NCBI GenBank assembly: GCA_032622095.1
Contig: CP136063.1
Location: 84,483,980-84,547,979 of the forward strand
Source of the DNA: Siphonodentalium dalli
Taxonomy: Eukaryota; Mollusca; Scaphopoda; Gadilida; Siphonodentaliidae
Direction: 5' to 3'
Length of the DNA: 64,000 nucleotides
Shown one piece after another: positions 55,548-64,000 of the stretch. The notes beneath the pieces are model-generated. The model did not search any database. It was given only the letters and a program-made list of their open reading frames with translations, and was not told the origin of the DNA. The position numbers were made by a program, and so were the translations under genes. Position 1 is the first letter of the stretch, and every line of letters begins with the position of its first letter.

Positions 55548-58500
55548 CTGTATACAAAATTACAGAGACAGTAATTAAAGACATATTATGTACTTGATCG
55601 GGTGCGTGAAACTGATATGTTAGTATTCAGGTGCTATGCCAACTGGAGGAATGTAGCATTCTACTAACATCACCGAAAATCTGAAGCAAATCGACCATAC
55701 CACTCCATAGAAAACATTGTTTGAACTACGCTAAATTGTAAATATTTACTACTCGAATCGGGACGCTTTTATCAGCGATAAACTAACGAAATCGATTTCG
55801 TCATCGGCAGTCACTGCATTTAATTATATATAAGAATGATGGTGTGTGTTGTCAATTTAGATATAATATTTGTAAAAATAACTTCTATGAACAAGATTAT
55901 TCTCCAATCTCTATTTGAGTGTTTCACATCACTTTAAAGGCCCACTTAATTTTCAAGTCATTGATTATTTGTTCTATAGTGCCTTGATATACAGTTTTAA
56001 TAATATGACATAAAATATGATTAAAATACTATAATTCATCACCATTTGAATCGTCTGAAACATTATAGAGAAATGGAAAACATCTGAAATCATAAAAAGT
56101 TTCCCCCATTATGGCTCCCAGAATGCAACAGAATTCAAACTAAAAATGTATTTGCAATGGAAGGGGAATAACTCTATCTTTAAAATATAGAGTTATTCCC
56201 CCTCCATGAAAATAATACAACTCAACTCAACAAAAACAACATGTTCACAGCTTATTACACCGGATAAGTTGATAATACAATGTTTTTTCAAATGGTATAT
56301 AATATGGCATATATTTCATATATGTGATCTGGGGGTTCGAAAATTAAGTGGGCCTTTAAAGCCGCAGTGTCTTGTCCTACGAAATTAACCAATTCTTGCA
56401 CTACTTAGTTCTCTTCTTTTTCAATGAATCCACTAGTAGAAACCCACATGGCGATTTGCGCTCCAAAACACACCCAATAATATTCGCTTTAATATTTTTC
56501 CCGGTATCGAAATACGTTGATAATTACCTGAATTACCTTTCTACGGGCATTACATGTCCCATGAAGACACATTGAAGTCGTAAAAAATGCAACTTCGAAC
56601 ACGATGATTGGGTCCCATTCAAATATTGTGACATTTGTATTCATTGCAATTCTGGAATCGGAAGCAGAATAACGCTCGATTTGCAGAAAAGGTACAGTAA
56701 TGCCCTAAGTAATCGATTTAGTCGGAAATATGGCTTGTTGCCATTCATCGGAAAGCTCTCAGTGAGAAGTTACCCATAATTCTGCTGTGGTTATGGAGTC
56801 GATAACTTAGGGCATTACTGTATATTGTGTTATCTTAAAGATGAGTTATCTCTTCATATAACAATTTTTAAATAGTCTCGTGGGTATAAAATAATAAATA
56901 TGTATTGAAGACCAATGTCCGGAAACGCTTCTATCACTTAATATTGATTTTATTCGAATATTTTATAACAAAATAAGATGATTAAGTGAGACACTTTATT
57001 GTTCTATTATTAGAACAGACCATTCAGGCAATAACATATAGCGATAGAGATCATTAGGGTGTTTCAATAGCTAAGCTCGAACATAAAATGTCCCAGATCG
57101 ATTGTTTGTATTGTTTTATTACATATTTATAAGTGATAATGAGTCTAATTAACCTTTATTTGTGACAAAATTACGCAATAAAATTTCTGGTAACCACTAT
57201 TGTTCATTTGTTAAACATGCACACCTTTTTAGACCAGAAAATATTCTAAATATAATCAATATTAATCCATAGAAGCATTTCTGGAAAGGGGTCTTCGTTT
57301 CATATCTAATATGTTATACCCGGTAACTATATAACACATGTTTACAAAGAGATAGCCCATCTTTAACATGACACAGCCATGTCCGCTTGATATTGGTCAT
57401 AATCGAGATTGCTGGCAATGATGGGATGTCCGCATTTGAACGTCCCAAGCTACATCCGCCAAGGTCGCTGTAGCTTAATCTTGTACTGTGCATGTCTTTC
57501 CCAGTTAACTAAGAATAGCAACAATTCCGCATTATTTTTCCGCCCGGAATTTAATTGCTATTGCGTGTCCATTTACATATATTTTTTCGTATAACTCACA
57601 TCGACTGTGTATGATAAATATGGGGGATAGAGGTCATTGTGTGTTCTTTATTTGTTTTTGGGATTGGAGAAAATGTAATCTCTCATGATGGGTGTTCAAC
57701 CAGTGGTTCAACAAACATTTTTTTCTCAACAGTTTGTGCATTCGGCACACCTCGGTAGGCTCCGAGTTTTGACAAGTGTATTATATATTGGCGTCACGTG
57801 ACTCACGTCGGGTGGTAGATGTCTACAACAGGACGGAAGTTGCCGAATTAGAACAAGAAGTCGAGCAAGCACAGTTACTAGTCGCTAAATTTAATTTATG
57901 AAAATAAATAAACACGTGGGTTACTATAGTTTGAAAACATGCAGGATTTTAAAAACAAGCTTGTCACACAAATGCTGCTAGTCAAGATGACAGGCGCAAA
58001 TAGATTTGTACTGAATATTTAGGTGTTTTTCGTCAGTCAATGACAGTGGCCGACCCATTGTTTTCAGGCTTGTTGACTGGATGTTTTAGCTTGGATATCA
58101 AATGACCTGCACATATCATTAGAGCAAAAGAATATTTCAAATATATAAAGTTGGGTTAATAGATATGGGAACATTAGGCCTAATTCTATCAACCTATTAC
58201 CAAGTTCGGTATTTAGTTATGTAGCTCAACCTTGACCATTGCCAGCAGCTGTGGCCTGCATTGAATAATGGTACCTACAGTAATGCCCTAAATAATTGAC
58301 TCCTTAACCACAGCAGAATTATGGGTAACATTTCAGGATTTAGTCGGAAATATGTCTTGTTGCCATTCATCGGAAAGCTCTCAGTGAATTGCAACAAGCC
58401 ATATTTCCGACTAAATCCTGAAAAGTTACCCATAATTCTGCTGTGGTTAAGGAGTCGATTATTTAGGACATTACTGAACCTAAAAGCCACAGCAGCTACT

Positions 58501-61500
58501 GTAGTCTGGGACCAGAGGGGTTAAGTCTCACAGATTCGCCATGAGACTCCCGGTTTACGATAGCTTTCCAGCAAATATTGAAGACCCCCATTATCTTCTG
58601 CACATAGGCAAAAGTCCCTGAGAATTGACCATGCAGGATCTATTTCTAGTATATGTCTTCCAACAATGCATGTATATATATACAACACTAATTTTGGCCC
58701 ATTTTATAACTTTCAAGTAAGGTTTGACCTTTTAAATCTCTACTTGGAATACCTTATATTGTGATCCCAATTTTGGTCTGACTTTTTAAATATTCTCTAG
58801 GGCACAAGTATGTGGTCAAATTTTTGACTACGGAGTTCACTCCCATGAACTCATCTAATTTTTTTACGACTTTTAAATCAGATCGGATCATTTAAATATC
58901 CACTAAGGAATACGTTATAATGTGGTCCCGAAATTTCAAATTTGACATGTCAGAGTTTGAAGCCATGAGGGATCATCTAACACGTTGACTGCCAACTCCC
59001 ATTTAATTACATGCAAAAAGTACAAGATAACTTGTAGTCAGCAGTCAAGGTGTTAAGATTTTCAAATCAGGTCTGACGTTTTGAATATTCGCTAAGGAAT
59101 ACCTTATAATGAGATGTGAGCTTGCTCGCGATTTGACAGCATGAAACAATCCTCAATAACATCTGATTTTTAATCCTATCCTGGATGTCCAGCCAGCACT
59201 TCCATTTGAACTTGTTTGATGATTCCCATACATGCTTGTATAAACCTTGGATGTGAGCAAACATGAAGCTGTATGATCAAAATAAAGATTGATGTTAATT
59301 ACATAACTGCTTATCAAATATTTCCCATCAAAAGAAACCATATCAACAAATGTTGAATAAGTGAAATAACTTAGTCACAGCCATATTTAATTCATCCAGC
59401 CCCTGTTCCGTGATTTAAGTGCTTCAGGTCAAAGTTCTGGAGGTGCATTCCATATATGGAATTCATGAATATTCAAAACTCCATATATGGCATGCATCTC
59501 CAGAACTTTGACCTGTAGCACTTAAACCATGGAACGGGAGCTGGATGGATACAATATGGCTGTGACTTAGTGACAGGACTTATTCCGTCCATAAAATTTG
59601 AAGTTAAAATTTATCCAGAACCATGCACTTCCAATAATAAAAATAATTTCATGAACTTTATCCTGAAAGCATGTTTGTATTATAAATACCGGTACACATA
59701 TTTCACTTGAACATGTTGTAAAATGTGTCAGAATCTCATGTCTCTCCATTTCAAAATTATTGGATCTATAAATGGAGCAGGGAAGGGATATACCACCATT
59801 AACTTACATCAGGGTTTCCACTATGTTTGGAGAAATGGAGCCCATGGCTGTTGGAGGGACCCCATTCCTAAAATTATACTTTCAGCTTTCTCTTCAACGA
59901 AGACAACAGCTCTATGGCAGTATGCAAAGAATAATATCTTGGTTCACCTAAAACATAAGTCATTATTACTTTAAAGACATATTATGGACTTGTTCGTGAA
60001 CACTGATAAGTTAGTATTCATGCGCCATGCCAACTGGAGGAATTTAGCATTCTACTAACATCGTCAAAAATCTCAAGAAAATCAACCATACAACTCCAGA
60101 GAAAACATCATCTGAACTACGCTCAATTGTAAATATTTACTTCTTGATTCGGGATGCAACTATCGGTGACAAAACTAACGAATACGATTTCCCTATCGAG
60201 AGTCACTGCATTTAATTGATTTGTAAGAATGACAGTGCGTGTTGTCAATTTGGATATAACATTTGTAAAAATAACTACATTGATCAAGATTATTCTCCAC
60301 TCTATATTTGACCAGGTTACCGGAGTGTTTCACATCACTTTAAAAATTACTTCCACTCATAAAGTGCTGGGATTTTTTTCTGGTCTGCCCAGGTCTGCCA
60401 AGAAAAATATTCATGTGTCAAGTATTAACATCTAAAATACCTGTCAAACAGCTCAATTGCCAAGTATTTTGCATTCATTGGCATCTTGAGTTTCTCGCAT
60501 GTGAGAAACACAAATTCTGCAGTTTTATTTTGCTTATAGAGACCTCTTCCCTGAAATGAAGAAAATTATACATTTGTACTACATGTATATATAAATTTCT
60601 ACATGTATTTCCTTATTTTTATACTGTTTTGAACCTTCAATTTGCTAGACACCACAAGTTATACAAACAATCAACCTAAAATAAAAATATTTTTAATTAC
60701 AGCTGGGTGTTTACCAACAATTATTTCAACATTCGGCATCTTGTCTTTGATCGAGGGTCAGATAAAGAAAATAAGAACAAATTCCTTCTATTTTTCAATG
60801 TTTTCTTGGTATTAATGGTTTAAAGCCACATGGCATTTTGCACTCCAATATTCACCTAATAATAATTCCTTTTGAATTTTTTCCGGTAGGTTGATAAATA
60901 CCTGAACTACCTTTCTACAAGCATTATATATGTCCCAGAAAGACGCATTGAAATCATAAAAAATACAACTTCAAACACATTGTACAGGTCCCACTAACAT
61001 TAACCCTTCCATGACTGCATGCTGGTCATCCCATAATCCCCGCTTCGGGCAAGAAAACGCCACTGCACGGGTCAGTGAAACACAAAGTGGGCGCGCATAT
61101 GATTAAATTTCCCACAACAAGTGTTAGGTGTACAGTAATGCCCTAAATAATCGACTCCTTAACCACAGCAGAATTATGGTTAACTTTTCAGGATTTAGTC
61201 GGAAATATGGCTTGTTGCCGGAACGCTATCAGTGATGAATGGCATTACTGTATTTTGTAGCGCAAACTGCCATGTGGCTTTAACCCTTTACCCAACAGAA
61301 CGGCCAAAAACACCCAAATAAAGCTTCAACAGCCTAAAATATCTTCCGTCTGTCTCAATAACACCATACAAATATGGATATCATTGGAACCGGTTCATTG
61401 ACCACATTGTGATGGTTACAGTTATGCCCTGTGCCAATGCATTCTCTTATATATGCGAGTCTACCATAGGTCGCCTCGCATATATAAGAGAATGCATTGG

Positions 61501-61933
61501 CCTAAAAATAATCTTACATTTTTTAACAATTTTTATAATATTTTTCTACATTCTTTGACAATTTTATCATTTTTAATATGTGTTAAGCCAATGCATTCTC
61601 TTATATATGCGAGGCGACTTATGGTCGACTCGCATATATAAGAGAATGCATTGGCACAGGGCCATTCTGTTGGGTAAAGGGTTAAGAAGAAATACTGAGT
61701 TTCAGAATTCACAAACATCTTTGATAGCTCCATGTGTGAGCATAATGAAAAAAGTTTCCATATGTTCTAACCACCTTTTGTTTTGAAGCAACCTGCATTC
61801 TTTTCTGATTGGCATAGTATAGATTGAGCAACCATTCTGTGAGTAGCTCCAAGCTTGCTCCAGTCACATCATAATTAAAATAAGGCTCCGGTGGACTTCC
61901 GAATATCTTCTCATGATGCTTCTTGTTTGTCAT
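55385..61933 (-). CDS. CNTD1: CNTD1-like meiotic cyclin-domain gene (first four coding exons)
   Basis: Gene-level entry: exons 61775-61933 (start codon), 60441-60550, 59103-59268 and 55385-55547, with GT-AG borders and compatible phases, give about 199 residues. The order of similarity follows human CNTD1: AEFVFLTCEKL (EFVFLLSEQW), YLAIELFD (YQAVEILERF), LLRIVSCCQIASKLTSHYK (LRLVSCVQLASKLSFRNK), SILQSELRILKTLEYNVSIV and TPLTYLEHTLEIV (TPLAYVETLLEVLG). Family knowledge: CNTD1 promotes crossover designation in meiosis (COSA-1 in nematodes) and is a divergent cyclin. The C-terminal half lies beyond 55,385; the next exon must take one base of a split codon and was not found with confidence. Confidence 0.75.
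55573..55938 (+). repeat. Dispersed repeat E, copy 2
   Basis: Same blocks as 25428-25805 (GGAGGAATGTAGCATTCTAC, TAAGAATGATGGTGTGTGTT). It ends CACTTTAAA, where the next element inserted. Confidence 0.65.
55939..56354. mobile_element. 416-bp foldback with TTTAAA target duplication
   Basis: GGCCCACTTAATTTTC at the left and GAAAATTAAGTGGGCC at the right, flanked on both sides by TTTAAA (55933-55938, 56355-56360). The centre is a strong hairpin around GGGGAATAACTCTATCTTTA. It separates repeat E from the AAAGCCGCAGTG segment. A degenerate relative lies at 32525-32875. Confidence 0.75.
56361..56640 (+). repeat. Dispersed repeat shared with 60822-61000
   Basis: CCACATGGCGATTTGCGCTC, GGTATCGAAATACGTTGATA and ATTGAAGTCGTAAAAAATGC-type blocks recur degenerately at 60822-61000. 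Confidence 0.5.
56693..56822. mobile_element. Tc1/mariner-like palindromic MITE, internally deleted (130 bp)
   Basis: TACAGTAATGCCCTAAGTAA and TTAGGGCATTACTGTA termini are intact while one arm and the centre are deleted. Confidence 0.8.
56823..58275. other. Intronic stretch without recognised features
   Basis: This is the CNTD1-like intron between exons 4 and 3. Nothing with two defined ends or coding character is visible. Confidence 0.35.
58276..58477. mobile_element. Tc1/mariner-like palindromic MITE, full-length copy
   Basis: TACAGTAATGCCCTAAATAA at the left; the right end is mutated to GGACATTACTGA. The arms pair across GAAAGCTCTCAGTGAATTGC. Confidence 0.8.
58977..59056. mobile_element. 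Small TTAA MITE, CACGTTCA family
   Basis: 80 bp, CTAACACGTTGACTGCC to AGTCAAGGTGTTAA; the same length as 6857-6936. It lies 47 bp from the CNTD1-like exon 3 donor. Confidence 0.6.
59103..59268 (-). CDS. CNTD1: CNTD1-like gene, coding exon 3
   Basis: A 166-nt exon, acceptor CATACAG and donor GTATTC. It completes a Ser codon and reads FMFAHIQGLYKHVWESSNKF, KWKCWLDIQDRIKNQMLLRI, VSCCQIASKLTSHYK, matching the CNTD1 block VSCVQLASKL. Exits in phase 0. Confidence 0.8.
59369..59571. mobile_element. Foldback element of about 200 bp
   Basis: CAGGTCAAAGTTCTGGAGGTGCAT-like arm (left) is mirrored by ATGCATCTCCAGAACTTTGA (right), with GGAATGCACC, CCATATATGG and outer AGTCACAGCCATAT pairing. No coding; class unknown. 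Confidence 0.6.
59976..60345 (+). repeat. Dispersed repeat E, copy 3
   Basis: Shares GGAGGAATTTAGCATTCTAC, CTACGCTCAATTGTAAATAT and TAAGAATGACAGTGCGTGTT with the other two copies; ends CACTTTAAA about 96 bp from exon 2. Confidence 0.65.
60441..60550 (-). CDS. CNTD1: CNTD1-like gene, coding exon 2
   Basis: A 110-nt exon, acceptor CATTTCAG and donor GTATTT. It reads GRGLYKQNKTAEFVFLTCEK then LKMPMNAKYLAIELFD plus two bases; corresponds to the start of the cyclin box in CNTD1. Confidence 0.8.
60822..61280. mobile_element. TIR element with nested MITEs
   Basis: TTTAAAGCCACATGGCATTT at the left and its approximate complement GCAAACTGCCATGTGGCTTTAA at 61262-61283. Inside lie a truncated type-A TTAA end (61000-61020) and the Tc1/mariner-like MITE 61131-61252. 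The left part is shared with 56361-56640. Confidence 0.5.
61131..61252. mobile_element. Tc1/mariner-like palindromic MITE, internally deleted (122 bp)
   Basis: TACAGTAATGCCCTAAATAA to GGCATTACTGTA; the right arm is mostly deleted. Confidence 0.8.
61280..61685. mobile_element. piggyBac-like TTAA MITE (type C ends), copy 2
   Basis: TTAACCCTTTACCCAACAGA to CTGTTGGGTAAAGGGTTAA with two intact hairpins; nearly identical to 54822-55210, so type C was active recently. It lies 89 bp from the CNTD1-like exon 1 donor. Confidence 0.83.
61775..61933 (-). CDS. CNTD1: CNTD1-like gene, coding exon 1
   Basis: ATG at 61933 (context AAATGAC), 53 codons ending ASKQK before donor GTGGTT, phase 0. It reads MTNKKHHEKIFGSPPEPYFN then YDVTGASLELLTEWLLNLYY. 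The segment SLELLTEWLLNLYYANQKRM aligns with the N-terminal helix of CNTD1 before the cyclin box. Placement as first exon rests on this ATG and the correct join to exon 2. Confidence 0.7.
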
Positions 61934-61965
61934 TTGCAGTCAGAGACTGGTAAATAACTGGAAAT

Positions 61966-62500
61966 GGAGAAAGAAACACTGTCGGTGATCCCGAAATCAA
62001 GCATGAAATTACTAAGGCCACAGTTTTATTTGTTGGTTGTCTATATAACATCAGTTCCACAGGGGCTCATTCGGTACTCAAGAAATGCCACTTTTCCGAT
62101 AAATGCTACGCCGCTCAATCGAGACGCTACGTTTCAATTCCGATTTTCAAAGTTTGTGTTCACCACTATTTGACAGCAGAGAAAATAAGGTAATGTTTCT
62201 GGAAGCTAACGACACCTTATATACGAGTCCCAGTCATCCTGAAATGTTTGAAATGCTTTGGATTTGCATTGAGGTTCATTTCATTTGTGACGTTATGATT
62301 CTGAGAAGTGTGGAAATAAACATTAACGGCTCCCTGAAATGTATTACCACTGAATACCGACTTCGGCAACTATCCGGAATTGTCAAAATTTCACCATGAC
62401 TTGGAAATGAGATATCAACAAATTGAGAACGAAACACTGTCAGTGATCCCCAAATCAAGCATGAAATTACTAATGCCACAGTTTTATCTGTTGGTTTAAC
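61966..62500 (+). repeat. 75-bp direct repeat upstream of the CNTD1-like gene
   Basis: GAAACACTGTCGGTGATCCC, AATCAAGCATGAAATTACTA and GCCACAGTTTTAT at 61966-62040 recur at 62425-62500. This region would be the promoter and 5' UTR side of the gene; no promoter motif is claimed. Confidence 0.6.
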
Positions 62501-62751
62501 TCATTCATGAGTGGAGCTTCCTGAAATTTTTCAAAAACCCTGTGTCAATCCATTCTCTTTATATACATTTGAGCCTCACATATATAAGAGAATACATTGG
62601 ACTAACAATATTTACTTTGACCGTGTAAGCCAGCGCATTCTCTTATATATGCAAGGATCACTATGGGAAACTCACATATATAAGAGAATACACTGGCACA
62701 GGATCTTTAAAGCTGCACCAACACAGCTCCCGTAATGAAAGCTAGGGTTAT
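62496..62751. mobile_element. piggyBac-like TTAA MITE (type A ends, degenerate)
   Basis: TTAACTCATTCATGAGTGGA at the left, decayed AGCTAGGGTTAT at the right; both hairpins present with mutations. Confidence 0.65.
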
Positions 62752-64000
62752 ATAAAGTAGAAAAAATCAAGTTGCAAAATACCTTATTTCTACCTATAGT
62801 CTAATGGATCATATAGCGCAATAAATTCATAACTGTTTAAACAGCATATCAACGTGGTCAGTACTTACATGGAAGCTAATATTAAATTGCAAGAAATTAT
62901 TTTATGGAGGAAACAAAACAAGATTTCAGAAGAAATTATTTTTAATTTTGTCCTATCTCATTGAAAAAATATCCATATAAAACAAGCAAATAAAAAACTA
63001 CGTGCAGTAACTTGTGCATCTGATTTTTTACCCAGACACACTATTTATCATTGGTGCACCTATGAGAAAGAACCTCGACACTACAGGTATGTATAAATGT
63101 ACAAAAAGAACATTGTTTTGAGCTAATTTTTTAATAACTAGAATTTAATAAAACAAATTAAAGTGTTGGTTTAGGTTATAAATAGGGACCGACGAATCGG
63201 CAATTTCAACATCGAATCGAATCTCGAATCGAATCACGATAATGATTCGAAATCGAATCGAATCTCGAATCGAATCTTTTTCAAACACTTTAGTAGATTG
63301 GCGGTACCGATCAGTGGGGGGTACGAGCAAAAATGGGGGCAATTGTCCAATGATTTTATAACGTCAGTGAGATAACTCAGATTACGAAGGAGGTTCATTA
63401 ACACGTTCACTGCCGAAAACCAATGGGTAATTCCATCCCATATGCCGACATGGGATTTGATGTTTTGCCGATAGTAGATGATATTTTACGTATGTATGAG
63501 TAATGGTTCGACCAATATCGGGTCATATGATGCTGAAACATGTTATAAGACTACTACGAGATAACTCGTAGTCGGCACCTGTGATGGAATTTATTAACGT
63601 TTCATCCCTGGTGTCAGCTACATGTACGAGTTATCTCATAGGTAACTACAATTACTTTGGCAGTGTCTTAGATGACGAAGAGTGATATACATGTACACAT
63701 ATCGTATGTAAGACATGGTAAAGGAATTTATATATGATAATTGGTACAGACTACGTCGAATAAGACGTCAACAACATAATATGTATTTACAGGTGCCGAC
63801 TACGAGTTATCTCGTAGGAGCTTTATAACACGTTTTATCTTTCATTTGATCCGGATTTGATCGACAATTCCTTTATATACACACAATGTGTCCGGGAATG
63901 GTCTAGTTGCACATGTGTCTCATGGTTCAGGGACATCCAGAAGAGGTCCTGGTGAATTGGAGTATCCTACCAAGATTGCTATCTGGACCCCACCCCGTTC
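62752..64000. other. End of window: simple repeats and a TTAA-type start
   Basis: 63,180-63,290 is a CGAATCGAATCT-type simple repeat. At 63398 TTAACACGTTCACTGCC starts a possible member of the 80-bp TTAA family, and TACGAGATAACTCGTAGTCG palindromes occur near 63,556 and 63,800. No coding exon recognised. Confidence 0.45.

Noticed and set aside
1-64000. tRNA, rRNA and snRNA genes
   Set aside because: I looked for box A/B-like and conserved rRNA blocks and found none that I could support; a covariance-model scan would be decisive.

Overview
This window is animal nuclear DNA: split genes with GT-AG introns, no operons, and a very dense load of transposable elements (TEs). AT-rich intergenic and intronic DNA crowded with foldback elements, together with the gene content, suggests an invertebrate, most likely a lophotrochozoan such as a mollusc. 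That placement is low confidence because no marker gene is present.

Host genes, all on the minus strand. (1) A YIPF1/YIPF2-like Golgi membrane protein gene has eight recognisable coding exons from 33,631 down to 4,242. Every splice phase is compatible across about 29 kb. Its most 5' exon, with the start codon, was not found. (2) A CNTD1-like gene (cyclin N-terminal domain containing 1, a meiotic crossover factor) has its start codon and first four coding exons at 61,933-55,385; its 3' exons are not securely placed. (3) Between them lie candidate exons of unknown identity at 52,698-52,575, 51,703-51,519 and 35,416-35,254. The last two are in compatible phase and would flank a large retrotransposon.

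Mobile elements. A Ty3/Gypsy-type LTR retrotransposon on the plus strand spans about 38.7-50.85 kb: primer-binding site, tandem-repeat leader, very long gag, pol, and a third ORF that runs into a 100-N assembly gap. The gag-pol junction carries a -1 frameshift signal (GGGAAAC in the correct frame, a 5-nt spacer, and two mutually compatible 7-bp stems forming an H-type pseudoknot). Pol ends in a PHD finger behind the integrase. A GSSGL-type peptide motif, nearly invariant in DNA, recurs in all three ORFs. The 3' LTR is absent from the assembled sequence.

At 9.5-16.9 kb a decayed hAT element (12-bp TIRs, perfect 8-bp target duplication, BED zinc-finger remnant) is split by a 6.1-kb Mutator-like (MULE) element with about 250-bp TIRs. 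The MULE encodes PHD, OTU-protease and DDE-transposase modules interrupted by two frameshifts. The whole nest sits in a YIPF intron. A 4.6-kb element with perfect 44-bp TIRs (20.7-25.3 kb) sits in another YIPF intron and abuts a small relative.

The rest is mostly non-autonomous elements: a TTAA-flanked piggyBac-like family whose members share one hairpin core but carry three different end modules; 8-bp-TSD hAT-like foldbacks; TA-flanked Tc1/mariner-like palindromes; a 1,000-bp foldback ending in inverted arrays of a 16-bp repeat; and several long foldbacks and tandem duplications. No tRNA, rRNA or CRISPR array was recognised.
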